From a candidate division KSB1 bacterium (GTDB taxonomy: Bacteria; Zhuqueibacterota; Zhuqueibacteria; JANLFK01; Oleimicrobiaceae): a stretch of DNA of 64,000 nucleotides. The notes beneath the pieces were generated by a model. The model searched no databases. It was not told where the DNA came from and worked only from the letters and a program-made list of their open reading frames with translations. A program made the position numbers and the translations under genes. Numbering within the stretch: position 1 is the stretch's first letter; each line of letters begins with the position of its first letter. Positions 34,476-42,942 of this stretch are shown piece by piece. The stretch covers positions 1-64,000 of the forward strand of contig JANLFK010000015.1 in assembly GCA_024655945.1 (NCBI GenBank), given 5' to 3'.

Positions 34476-35036
34476 TCAAAAGAGCCCGCCCCACCGCACC
34501 GGGAGGTTTCCGCCAAAAATGAAGCCAGAGTCGCGCCGGTCGAGGAAGGCCCACACGCCCAGGCGGCCCATGGAGCCGCCCACCAGAAGGACCGGCACCA
34601 GTTCGTCCCGATCGTGGTCGCGCACCGCGCCCACACCGGCTTCGAAACGGAAAAAGGCCTCGCCTTTGATGCGCCGATAGTCCTGTGCTAACTGCCTATA
34701 GCCCGCGTAGAGCTGTTGCGTCTGCTCGATGAGGGCAGACTGCAGGCGGAAGTGCCGCTCATAAGCAGCGTTCATCCGCTCGTAGCAGGCCAGGAGGGAA
34801 TCGGCCGCTTGGGCACGACTCAAGGCAGCGCTCAGCTCCTCGCGCGCTTTGAGCGCTTCTTTCGCGGTGGCCATGGGCACGGCCAGGTAGGTCTGGCCAT
34901 TAATGTTCACCAAAAAGTTGCCGCCGCTGGAGTCCAACACGGCACACCTCTGGCCAAAAAGGCAGGGTGCGACAATTGCCACCAGCAACGCCGCGCCGGC
35001 CATGGTGGCTAAGGGATGTAGTCGGTGTCCGTGCAT
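34476..35036 (-). CDS. Exported coiled-coil protein, last gene of the amidase operon
   Basis: A 186-residue protein with a signal peptide (LATMAGAALLVAIVAPCLFGQ). A short beta segment (NFLVNINGQTYLAV) is followed by a long amphipathic helix region (about residues 55-130), then a C-terminal segment that reads as beta strands ending FIFGGNLPVRWGGLF. A signal peptide plus long helix suggests a periplasmic partner for the neighbouring membrane coiled-coil protein. ATG 35036 is preceded by GGAGGTGG. No database family comes to mind. Confidence 0.6.
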   Translation of the reverse strand: MHGHRLHPLATMAGAALLVAIVAPCLFGQRCAVLDSSGGNFLVNINGQTYLAVPMATAKEALKAREELSAALSRAQAADSLLACYERMNAAYERHFRLQSALIEQTQQLYAGYRQLAQDYRRIKGEAFFRFEAGVGAVRDHDRDELVPVLLVGGSMGRLGVWAFLDRRDSGFIFGGNLPVRWGGLF

Positions 35037-35067
35037 GTATCCACCTCCTGCGCAATGCGGGCCGTGC

Positions 35068-35487
35068 CTACCGCCTGTTGCCAAATGCCCTGCCGAATGC
35101 TTCCAGCACTTCCTCGGGGCTCATGCGTTCGATGGCCTCCACGCGCTTTTCCTTCTCGGCCTCAAGCATGAGGATGCGCCGCATGTAGGCGACCCGCTCT
35201 TTGCGCATGGCCTCCTGCGCCTCGCGCACCTCTTGTGCCGAGAGCGCATATTGCTTTTGCAGCTCTGCCAATCGCCGCTCCAGTCCTGCCAACTCCGCCT
35301 CTCTGGCCTGCAGCTGCTTGAGGAGCCGTCGCCGCCTGGCCTCGGCAAACACGGAGAAGCCGAGGACTGCAGCTAACGCCGCCAGCACAAACACCACTCC
35401 CGCCTTGACGCTCACGCGGAGCTGCCAAAGGACACCGCCCAAGATGAGCGCGCCAACGATGAGCAACGCCATGGTGTAGGCGTCCAT
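35068..35487 (-). CDS. Membrane-anchored coiled-coil protein, spanin-like in layout
   Basis: A 139-residue protein with two adjacent N-terminal hydrophobic segments (ALLIVGALILGGVLW and VVFVLAALAAVLGFSVFA), then about 90 residues of continuous heptad-like helix (LQAREAELAGLERRLAELQ). The C-terminus ends with a small conserved-looking motif (MSPEEVLEAFGRAFG). Its layout recalls inner-membrane spanins (Rz), but no sequence identity is claimed. It lies 31 bp before the exported coiled-coil gene and 3 bp after the membrane paralogue gene. Confidence 0.6.
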   Translation of the reverse strand: MDAYTMALLIVGALILGGVLWQLRVSVKAGVVFVLAALAAVLGFSVFAEARRRRLLKQLQAREAELAGLERRLAELQKQYALSAQEVREAQEAMRKERVAYMRRILMLEAEKEKRVEAIERMSPEEVLEAFGRAFGNRR

Positions 35488-35490
35488 GGA

Positions 35491-36090
35491 CTACCTCCCC
35501 TCCGGGACAGCCGCGCCTGCCTCGGCCTGCGCCTCCTTGCGCTTGCGCCGACGCTCGACCTCCTGAATCAGGCTGTGCACGGGCTCCGAGCCAAGGCCGA
35601 CAATGATGCCGCTGACCAGCATGGTCACCGCTGCGGGCAACTTCTCCAGGCGGTCGATCTGCAAATCCATGTTGAAGGTGCGCACGACGTCAATTGTGGT
35701 GACCACACATAGCGCGACCCCCAGCAGGCTGGCCACCACCCGGGTGGTCACCGCAATGGCTGCATGGCGAACGAGCTGCGGACTGATGATCGGGACCAGC
35801 CCCGAGTGCCCCGCCTTCTTGCCCAGCAGCACGTCCCTGATCAGGTAAAACAGGGCGGACGCATCACTGGCCTGGTACAAGGCCCCGCCCCCGGCACGCT
35901 GCGCAAGTCGCAGGCGTAACCTCTCCGCGCGCTTCTGCCACCAGCGATGCCAGCCGAACTTGTACTCCAGCATGTCGTAGCAGGCCATCAGCACTTCCAT
36001 GATGCGCTCCACAAGCAGAGCCAACACCAGAATGAGCAAGTACAGGTAGGTCACGTGCAGAATGACCTCAGTCGTGGTCTGATTCTCCAT
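35491..36090 (-). CDS. Three-TM membrane protein related to the amidase membrane part
   Basis: A 199-residue membrane protein from ATG 36090 (GGAGGAGCC upstream). TM1 ends with ALLVERIMEVLMACY; TM2 is about residues 105-128; TM3 carries SGIIVGLGSEPVHSLIQ. Two motifs, VERIMEV and the G-x-G-S-E-P-V-H signature, match those in the next protein upstream (TIERVLQVV and GAGAQPVHFLI), so the two are paralogues in their membrane part. The C-terminus is basic. A holin-like role is possible by analogy only. Confidence 0.65.
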   Translation of the reverse strand: MENQTTTEVILHVTYLYLLILVLALLVERIMEVLMACYDMLEYKFGWHRWWQKRAERLRLRLAQRAGGGALYQASDASALFYLIRDVLLGKKAGHSGLVPIISPQLVRHAAIAVTTRVVASLLGVALCVVTTIDVVRTFNMDLQIDRLEKLPAAVTMLVSGIIVGLGSEPVHSLIQEVERRRKRKEAQAEAGAAVPEGR

Positions 36091-36107
36091 GACCAGGCTC
36101 CTCCGGT

Positions 36108-37415
36108 TCAAACGTAGAGAAAAGGCTTCTTCTGGAAGAGGGCCAGCTCTCGACGCGCCTCTTCTGACTCTTGCCACCGGCGGCCATAGCCGGCTACCAG
36201 TTCCTGGAACAACGCGAGGGGAAAATTGGAACCGGGGCAGCTGGTGGCCACCAGCGCGCTATGGGGCACGATGGCACTGTCAAAGGCCAAAGGAATGTCA
36301 TAAAGCAGCGTCCACAGTGCCACGACGCGCGCTGCCGCATCCAGTTGGGCGTCGCTGGGCGAGCGCAGGCCATAGCTGCCGTCGTAGTTGGCAAAAGGCT
36401 GGGCTGGGTCAGTCTCGAAATTGCCGTTCAGGGCGAGGCCCAAAGAGCGCAGATTGTAGCCCCGCACATGATTGCCGTAACGATCCCAGCGGCAGAAGGT
36501 ATGGATAGAGCCGTCCTTCAGCACTACGCAATGGTAGCCTGTCACCCACCCCTTCTGCTTGATCAGACTCACCACATCGTTGAAGGTGGTGTCGCTGTGC
36601 ATGCCGGTGTGATGGAAGACGATGAGCTCCGGGTTGGCGGGCCGCAGGTGCACGTGCTCCAACGCCTCCCTGTCGATCCCACCGGAGTAGGGGACGCCTA
36701 TCACCCCCTGGCTCGAAAGCACAGGAGCTGCGCTCTGAGGAGCTCGCGCCTTCTCCTCGACGGCAGCGGCCTCTTCAGCTGGAGGCGACTTGAGACTGGT
36801 GATCTTGCGCCGCGTGATGAATTCGATAAGAAAGTGTACGGGCTGCGCCCCAGCTCCGATGAGCACACCGGTGAGCACCCAGTCCAGGCGCAGTGGGATG
36901 CCGGCCCGTGCCCCCATCAGCCTGGCCAGGAGCCCAAAGTGCGCCGCAGAGCAGACCACCACCCCCGCAAAGGCGCCGAGGATCTGCATCCAGAAGGTGC
37001 GCAAGACCTTGAGGCGGTCGGGAGCCGGCATCTCGTCAACAAGCGCTGTGCCCTCCGGGCACTTCTCCTCCAGCTCGGTCTTGCTCGTGTCGAGGTGCAA
37101 CTTCTCCAGCTCGGCCAATCGCGCGCTGAGCGAGCCCCTGAGCGCTTTGGGCAACGTCTCGCCTTCCCTGCTGAGCTTGGCCCGGATTTCCTCCAGCTCC
37201 TCCACCTGCAGGTCGAGGGCGTCACGCTCATGGCGCGCCTGCATCGCTGCGATGAGCCGTTCCGGGGCTTCGGTTGCCTGTGGAGCTAACTCCTGCGCAT
37301 GGAAGAGCACCTTGTCAAAAAGCGTTTTCACCACCTGCAGCACACGCTCGATGGTGAAGGCCAGACCCAAGGCAGCGGTCAGCGCCACCAGGATCTGCTG
37401 GTAGTCATGCTCCAT
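36108..37415 (-). CDS. Membrane-tethered N-acetylmuramoyl-L-alanine amidase (Amidase_2/PGRP fold)
   Basis: A 435-residue protein. TM1 spans about residues 8-29; a coiled coil about 50-115; TM2 145-166 and TM3 178-200 with GAGAQPVHFLIEF; a Pro/Ala linker; then an amidase domain (255-410). Zinc ligands appear as H268 or H269 in IVFHHTG, H385 in VPHSAL and C393 in TSCPGSNFP. Tyr294 in GYHCVV fits the catalytic Tyr. Such enzymes cleave the amide bond between MurNAc and the stem peptide. The topology would need the amidase domain outside the inner membrane. It lies within an operon of membrane proteins and is not with phage structural genes. Confidence 0.8.
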   Translation of the reverse strand: MEHDYQQILVALTAALGLAFTIERVLQVVKTLFDKVLFHAQELAPQATEAPERLIAAMQARHERDALDLQVEELEEIRAKLSREGETLPKALRGSLSARLAELEKLHLDTSKTELEEKCPEGTALVDEMPAPDRLKVLRTFWMQILGAFAGVVVCSAAHFGLLARLMGARAGIPLRLDWVLTGVLIGAGAQPVHFLIEFITRRKITSLKSPPAEEAAAVEEKARAPQSAAPVLSSQGVIGVPYSGGIDREALEHVHLRPANPELIVFHHTGMHSDTTFNDVVSLIKQKGWVTGYHCVVLKDGSIHTFCRWDRYGNHVRGYNLRSLGLALNGNFETDPAQPFANYDGSYGLRSPSDAQLDAAARVVALWTLLYDIPLAFDSAIVPHSALVATSCPGSNFPLALFQELVAGYGRRWQESEEARRELALFQKKPFLYV

Positions 37416-37475
37416 CGCCTGTCTTCTCCCCTGGCTGCGTGAGAATCAGAAAGGCAACTGCATGGGACTCTGCGC

Positions 37476-38027
37476 TCAACCTTTGGCGGCGGTTGTCGGC
37501 TCGGGCACGTCGAACTCGAGTCCCACCGGGTGCACCTGTTCAGAGAAGAGGCGCACCAGCTGCTCGAGCTCGGGGATCCCAACTTGGTAGAGTTCCCCCT
37601 GCTTTGTCTCGACGCAGAGCACCTTGTTGCCTTCCGTCACCACGAAGGCACGCCGCCCATTGGCCAAGACAAAATGGCCGCTGCGCACGGTGCGCGTGAC
37701 TGTGCCGCTTTTCTTCTTCACCGGGCGCCAGGGGTTGCCGCGATGCAGATCTTCCACCCAGGCTCTCGCCACGTCAGCCCCGGTGAGCACGCGCTCGCGA
37801 TACATAGGCACCTTCAAGGTCAGCTTGCCCTGGTCGAGCCTCACCGTGCCTGGCGTGCGAAGGTGATACACCCAAAGACCAATGGCGATGCACACGGCGC
37901 CGCCAAGCATGTAGGACAGCGGATTCTGTCGCCCTCTGAGTATGCCCAGGAGCATAACACAACCCAACACCACCACGCCAATGCCAGCAGCCGCGACAAA
38001 TGCGAGGACGGGAAGTGTGTAGGACAT
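37476..38027 (-). CDS. Two-TM protein with bacterial PH-like domain, first gene of the amidase operon
   Basis: A 183-residue protein. Two helices (about residues 6-29 and 37-54) are separated by a basic turn (RGRQNP). A compact beta domain follows, with strands KLTLKVPMYRERVL, GRRAFVVTEGNKVLCVETKQ split across segments and a closing helix (LEQLVRLF). That layout resembles bacterial PH domains, which often mediate envelope or stress functions. It is 60 bp upstream of the amidase gene and 80 bp downstream of a strong promoter, so it leads the operon. Confidence 0.6.
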   Translation of the reverse strand: MSYTLPVLAFVAAAGIGVVVLGCVMLLGILRGRQNPLSYMLGGAVCIAIGLWVYHLRTPGTVRLDQGKLTLKVPMYRERVLTGADVARAWVEDLHRGNPWRPVKKKSGTVTRTVRSGHFVLANGRRAFVVTEGNKVLCVETKQGELYQVGIPELEQLVRLFSEQVHPVGLEFDVPEPTTAAKG

Positions 38028-38106
38028 GGCCGCCTCCGAGGCTATGTGCAGTTCTCCCTTGGCGCGCGGCGGTCCTCAGGCCGCACGCGACCGTCTGTTC
38101 GGCCAT

Positions 38107-38135
38107 AATATACGACCTTCGCCCAAGGAAGTCAA
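38107..38135 (-). promoter_or_regulatory. Predicted strong promoter of the amidase operon
   Basis: On the minus strand TTGACT (38130-38135), 17 bp, then TATATT (38107-38112). The first gene starts about 80 bp downstream. This is among the best consensus promoters in the window. Confidence 0.75.
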
Positions 38136-38279
38136 GAAAAAGAGTGGGAAAATCAAGACCCGTTCGGGGAAATGGGCGAGGGAGTCTGCTCGCGAAAACC
38201 CGCCAAGGCCAGCTTCGGGATGCACGGAGGCTGGGCCTGCTCGGTTTGCCAGGTTCCGCGCACTGCCCGCCCAGGCAGT

Positions 38280-39533
38280 TCAGAACAGTGCCACCGCCGC
38301 AAAGGTGACCACCGACCCCTGCGCGTCCATCACGGCGTGGCGGTAGTCGAGCACGGCTCCCCCTCGGATGTCCAGCGCCTGCAGCAGAGTGTAGATGGGC
38401 GGAAATCCGCACACGCGGAAACGGTTCTGCGATGCCACCATTCCCCTGGCCACTGCCCCGGCGTCGCCGCTGGCTACGGCCTGAAGCAACTCCTGGTCGT
38501 GGCGTCGGACAAGGGCGAGGCGATTACTGTCCCCCGCCCACGGATCGCCATAGCGCGGCCCGACGTGCGACAGGTCGGCACTGGCCAGCCCGATGACGCG
38601 CCCAGGGAAGCTCTGCACTGCGCCCCGCAGCGCCTGCACAAAGTCACGGACACGCGCGCCGGCGCCATCCTCCCCGAGCACCTGCTCCGCGGAGAAGGAA
38701 CAGAGGACTGGGGCAATCTGCACCTCGGCACCAAACAGGTGTTGCAAGAAGAGCACCTGGAACTCGATGGTGTGCTCGCTGCGGTGGGCAAGTTCATCGG
38801 CGAACAGGTCGTCGCCCCATTGGCGAGCAAGGCTCTCCATGAAACCCTGGTCGGTGCGGGCTACTCCGAGCGGCGTCTGAAATGGCTTCATGGTGCCGGC
38901 GAACAGAGGAGGGAGCGGCGCATGGCTGGTGCCCAGCACAACGTAAAGGTCGGCCTTGCCCGCCGCCAGCGACTCGCGGTAGGCGCGGCCGTAGGATTGC
39001 CCTCCGGCGCGCAGGTCGATGTGCGGCACCACGCACCCTTTGAGCTGGTCCAGTTGGAAAGGCCCCCCACCGGGGCGCTCGTCCGTGGCGCCCTGGCAGA
39101 AGCTGCTTAGCAGCCGGCGGAGCTCATCCGCCTCAGCGGGGTAGCTTTGCCCTGCGTGCACACTCTCGCGCACCGGCGCGCGGCGAAAGGCCTCTTCTAC
39201 TTCCCTCCGATGTTGGGCAAAGCGCTCGTTGTCCAGCAAGAGCTGCTCGTCCAGCATGCGGACAAGCTGGCTGAGCTGCTCCTCAAAAAGAAAGCTGCCG
39301 AAACGACGCATGTAGGCCGCCCGCAGGTCCAACAAGGAGTGGTGGCCGTCCATGAACTGCAGCACATAGGCCACGTCTTCTGACACCAGCACCACACCGT
39401 CGGAGAGGTGAGTGAGGTCGTGCACCGCCACCATGTTGCGACCGCCGTGGCGCACGGGCGTCGCATCGATGAGGCGCAGCTTGGGAAACTGGGGCAGGGG
39501 CTCACTCACGCGGCGCACAGCCTCCACGCGCAA
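38280..39533 (-). CDS. Memo-like protein (AmmeMemoRadiSam system protein B) with N-terminal extension
   Basis: A 417-residue protein whose C-terminal 290 residues are a Memo domain: VVPHIDLRAGGQSYGRAY, VVLGTSHAPL, HTIEFQVLFLQHLF and LASADLSHVG, with candidate metal or active-site His residues in each. Memo is a nonheme-dioxygenase-related fold. In bacteria it co-occurs with AMMECR1 and a radical SAM protein, whose pathway is still unclear; neither partner lies here. Residues 1-115 form an added PqqD/winged-helix-like domain (SLLDLRAAYMRRFGSFLFEE). The start is TTG 39533, or nearby GTG codons (39527, 39509). It follows namZ by 24 bp. Confidence 0.8.
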   Translation of the reverse strand: MRVEAVRRVSEPLPQFPKLRLIDATPVRHGGRNMVAVHDLTHLSDGVVLVSEDVAYVLQFMDGHHSLLDLRAAYMRRFGSFLFEEQLSQLVRMLDEQLLLDNERFAQHRREVEEAFRRAPVRESVHAGQSYPAEADELRRLLSSFCQGATDERPGGGPFQLDQLKGCVVPHIDLRAGGQSYGRAYRESLAAGKADLYVVLGTSHAPLPPLFAGTMKPFQTPLGVARTDQGFMESLARQWGDDLFADELAHRSEHTIEFQVLFLQHLFGAEVQIAPVLCSFSAEQVLGEDGAGARVRDFVQALRGAVQSFPGRVIGLASADLSHVGPRYGDPWAGDSNRLALVRRHDQELLQAVASGDAGAVARGMVASQNRFRVCGFPPIYTLLQALDIRGGAVLDYRHAVMDAQGSVVTFAAVALF

Positions 39534-39557
39534 CCCCGAGAGGACGGCCGACGGAGT

Positions 39558-40811
39558 TCAATCATAAAGCAAGTATTTCTGGCGCAAGGAGAGGAAGGCC
39601 TGCAGCTCTTGACTCCACGAGGCGATGATGGCCTCCGGCGCGTCGCCACGCAGCAAGGCGGTGGTCACTGGCGTGGAGCCCGTCATGAGGCGCATGCCTG
39701 GCTCGCGGATAGTCAACTTGTCCTGGTGCAGGTCCCGCAGCGCGGCAATAAGGTGAATGCCAACATCGACCGCTCTCAAGGACTCTGGTCTGGTGACCCG
39801 CAGCCGCAAACCCTTGCAGAGCTGCCCTTCGTACTTGGGATTGGTCGCCATGCCGGGCAAGTCCACCGGCACAAAGGAGGTCGAAGCGAATGCCAGGCCT
39901 GGAAACGAGTGGGGCTGCAGGGCCTGGAGGAGCTTGGCCGTGTCGATCCACGGCGCACCGATGTTCTCGAAAGGCGCCTGCGTGCCGCGCCCCTCGGCCA
40001 CGTTGGTCGCTTCCAACAGCCCAATGCCAGGGTAGAGCTGGGCGGTCGTCGGCGAGACGATGTTCGGCGACGGCTTGACCCACGGGAGGCCGGTGTCGGC
40101 AAAGAGCATGTGACGTCGCCAGTTCCTCATGCGCACCACGGTGAGCTCTGCCTTCTTGCCGCCGGCTAGCCATCCCTCTTCATTGAAGAGGCGCGCCAAC
40201 TCGCCGACCGTCATCCCATGGCGCAGGGCAATGGGATGAATGCCCACAAAGGAGCGATTCTCCGGTGCCAACACAGGCCCTTCCACGATAACGCCCCCGA
40301 TGGGGTTGGGTCTATCGAGCACCACAAAAGGGATCTGCTGCTCGGCGGCAGCCTCCATGGCTAAGGACATAGTGCTGATGTAGGTGTAAAAGCGCGTGCC
40401 CACGTCCTGAATGTCGAACACCAGCACGTCCAGGTCACTGAGCATCTCGGGGGTGGGCTTCTTCGTCTCGCCGTACAGGCTGAGGATGGGCACGCCGGTC
40501 TTGGCGTCCACCTCGGCACCGATCTGCGCCCCGGCTTCCGCAGTGCCGCGGATGCCATGTTCCGGGGCAAACAGCTTGCTCAACGTCACCCCAGCTGCCT
40601 CATGGAGCAGATCGGCAATGTGGCGCCCTTGCCGGTCGATGCCCGTGTGATTGGTGATGACCCCCACGCGCTTACCTTTGAGCAAAGAGCAGTCGCTGGC
40701 GACCAGCACGTCGAGGCCGCTTTCCACCGGAGCAGGGGCCGGCTCTCTGGCCGGCGTGCAGCTGAGGGCGCCGAGGACCAGCAGCCACCAGCTACAGAAT
40801 CGAGCGAGCAT
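39558..40811 (-). CDS. namZ: Exo-beta-N-acetylmuramidase NamZ (DUF1343) lipoprotein
   Basis: A 417-residue lipoprotein (VLGALSCTPAR) of the DUF1343 family, whose characterised members remove N-acetylmuramic acid from the non-reducing end of peptidoglycan fragments. Motifs: VGVITNHTGID, LFAPEHGIRG, FDIQDVGTRFYTY and VLDRPNPIGG. The His/Glu-Asp set fits the catalytic region. It overlaps the end of the transglycosylase gene by 20 bp, so the two are translationally coupled. Together they could break and recycle wall fragments in the periplasm. Confidence 0.85.
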   Translation of the reverse strand: MLARFCSWWLLVLGALSCTPAREPAPAPVESGLDVLVASDCSLLKGKRVGVITNHTGIDRQGRHIADLLHEAAGVTLSKLFAPEHGIRGTAEAGAQIGAEVDAKTGVPILSLYGETKKPTPEMLSDLDVLVFDIQDVGTRFYTYISTMSLAMEAAAEQQIPFVVLDRPNPIGGVIVEGPVLAPENRSFVGIHPIALRHGMTVGELARLFNEEGWLAGGKKAELTVVRMRNWRRHMLFADTGLPWVKPSPNIVSPTTAQLYPGIGLLEATNVAEGRGTQAPFENIGAPWIDTAKLLQALQPHSFPGLAFASTSFVPVDLPGMATNPKYEGQLCKGLRLRVTRPESLRAVDVGIHLIAALRDLHQDKLTIREPGMRLMTGSTPVTTALLRGDAPEAIIASWSQELQAFLSLRQKYLLYD

Positions 40812-42801
40812 CTGTCTTCCTTCCGTCTATCGCAGAGACCAGCGGGATCCGAACAATGTCGCCCGGACGTAGCTTCTGCAGATCCTTGCCCACGTTGTAG
40901 TCCACCACCAGCCAATAGGGCACGTCGTACACGTCCCTGCACAGCGAGTAGACGTTCTCTCCTGCCACGATCTGGTGGGTGCGCACGCTGTCCACCCGGA
41001 AGCGCTGGAAAAAGTCCTCCCGAATCCCCTGGTGGTACTCGATTCTGCGGCGGCGGAACTCCTCGACGGTCACCTTGCTGAAGTTAACAAGGATGCGCTG
41101 ACCGATGTAGATATCCTCGTTTGCCTTGAGCCCGTTCAGGTTGCGCAAACGGCGCACCGGCAGGTTAAGCCAATCGGCAAAGTGGCCGATAGTCTCGTCG
41201 CTGAGCACCACCACCGTCCCGCCCACCGGATCCGGAATATCCACGTAGAAGGTATCCGGGCGCACCGCCGGTCCGTAAGGGCCAGCTGGCGCCACAGGAG
41301 TGGAAGCCGGCGCTCTCGTGCTTGCCGCTGGCTGGCCTGCGGTGTCCACGATGACCAGCGGCTGCGCCCCAGAAGCAGCACCACCTCCCTGCGCCTCACG
41401 TTCCCCACCTTTCGGCACCAGGGCCAACTTCGTCTCTGCCACAACTAACAACAGCTGTCCAGGTTGCAGCCGCTTCGCATCGTCTATGCCGTTTATGGCC
41501 ATCAGTTCCTGGATGCTCACGCCGAACCGCCGCGAGATGCTCCACATGCTGTCCCCCTCGCGCACACGATAGTACCCGGAGGCGGTCTTCTCATGCACCT
41601 GCTCTTCGGAGCGCTCCTCCTTGGGAATCTCTGCGTACAAGGCTTCGGCCACACTGGCTTTTTCTGGAGGCAACCTGAGCTCGTAGCCTTCCGGCACATA
41701 GCGGCGATCCTCAAGCACCGGGCTGCGCAGCGCAGGGTTGTAAGCCATAAACTCCTGCTTGCTCAGGCCGAACTTTCTCATCAAGGTGGAGGCCTTCACA
41801 TAGTGCGGCACCCGGAAGACCACATAGCGCAGCGGTGGTTCCGTTTCCACTGGGCCGAAGTACTTCTCTCTATTCTCCATCACATGTTTCGCCGCCAGGA
41901 ATTCCGCGTAAAAGTTGCGCGAGGCAAAACCGAAGGCGCGCCCACGATAGTTTGCAGCAATGTGGCCGAGGTCGGAGCTTTCCAACAGCTCCTGGGCCCG
42001 CTTCATGCCGTTGAGGCCGTGATTGTATGCGGTGACTGCCAGCGGCCAGTTGCCCAGTTCCTCGTAGTTCTTTCTCAGCAACTTGGCGGCAGCTTCGGTC
42101 GCTTTGATATGGTCAAAACGCTCATCGACGTCATAGTTGATCTTCAGGAACAGGCGACCGGTGCTACGCGTGAACTGCCAGATCCCTGCGGCGCCCGACT
42201 TGGAGTACGCCCGAGGGTGGTAAAGCGACTCCACCAGGGGCAAATGGACCAGTTCCTCGGGTACTTTGTGGCGACGAAGGATCTGGCGCATCTCCTCCAA
42301 GAAGCGTCCGGAGCGCCGCAGCCCCTCCATCACCGCATCTTTCTGCCCCTGCTGCCAGCGCAGGTTGGCCGCTGCCTTCCGGTACTTGTACGGATCCTGG
42401 CAGTCGCGCCACAGCAGGTAGGCGCGCTTCTCGCGACCTCGCAAGCCGCCGGTATCGATGGGCGGGTTGTGGTCAAAGTGGGTCAAAATGGCCCGATACT
42501 CATTTTCGATGGGCCTCAGGCGGGCATAGCCAGAACCCTGGCTGTGCTGCCACAAGCTATCGAGGTCGACTACCTCGTAGACGATGTCCAGCCGCTCCGC
42601 GTCGTGGAGGAGCATCTGGCGGCGGGTGTAGACGGCGTAGACCTTCGTCCAAAAGTCAACGTTGGCCTTGAGGTTGGGCGGCACCGGGAAGAGTTCCTCG
42701 CTCTCCGGCCCACCCGTGGGCAGGGCAATGCCCGCCCCCATACCCACCAACCCAATCCCCAGCAGCAAGACGATGTGCCGTGCAATGACCTGTCCTCTCA
42801 T
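40792..42801 (-). CDS. mltD: MltD-like lytic transglycosylase with three LysM domains
   Basis: A 669-residue exported protein. A signal anchor (IVLLLGIGLVGMGAGIAL) and a helical segment precede a GH23 lytic transglycosylase domain: VPEELVHLPLVESLYHP holds the catalytic Glu, and SKSGAAGIWQF and AVTAYNHGLNGMKRA are family motifs. LysM modules follow at about residues 420-465 (YYRVREGDSMWSISRRFGV), 545-590 and 625-665 (HQIVAGENVYSLCRDVY). It cuts MurNAc-GlcNAc bonds and forms 1,6-anhydro ends. ATG 42801 follows GGGAG. Downstream namZ overlaps it. Confidence 0.9.
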   Translation of the reverse strand: MRGQVIARHIVLLLGIGLVGMGAGIALPTGGPESEELFPVPPNLKANVDFWTKVYAVYTRRQMLLHDAERLDIVYEVVDLDSLWQHSQGSGYARLRPIENEYRAILTHFDHNPPIDTGGLRGREKRAYLLWRDCQDPYKYRKAAANLRWQQGQKDAVMEGLRRSGRFLEEMRQILRRHKVPEELVHLPLVESLYHPRAYSKSGAAGIWQFTRSTGRLFLKINYDVDERFDHIKATEAAAKLLRKNYEELGNWPLAVTAYNHGLNGMKRAQELLESSDLGHIAANYRGRAFGFASRNFYAEFLAAKHVMENREKYFGPVETEPPLRYVVFRVPHYVKASTLMRKFGLSKQEFMAYNPALRSPVLEDRRYVPEGYELRLPPEKASVAEALYAEIPKEERSEEQVHEKTASGYYRVREGDSMWSISRRFGVSIQELMAINGIDDAKRLQPGQLLLVVAETKLALVPKGGEREAQGGGAASGAQPLVIVDTAGQPAASTRAPASTPVAPAGPYGPAVRPDTFYVDIPDPVGGTVVVLSDETIGHFADWLNLPVRRLRNLNGLKANEDIYIGQRILVNFSKVTVEEFRRRRIEYHQGIREDFFQRFRVDSVRTHQIVAGENVYSLCRDVYDVPYWLVVDYNVGKDLQKLRPGDIVRIPLVSAIDGRKTDARSIL

Positions 42802-42942
42802 GGCGCTCCCGAACCAGCCTTTCCCATTTCCTGCTGATGGTAGTCGTCGCAATTGTTCCGCATTCGCCGAGTCGCTCGCACCCTGCGCTGGCTGCACTGC
42901 GGCCTTGCGCCCTACGGTGCGAACGCGCCCAGACGCCGCGCT

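Noticed and set aside
41464-42837. 457-codon plus-strand ORF over the transglycosylase gene
   Set aside because: Antisense to GH23 and LysM motifs; no start signal.
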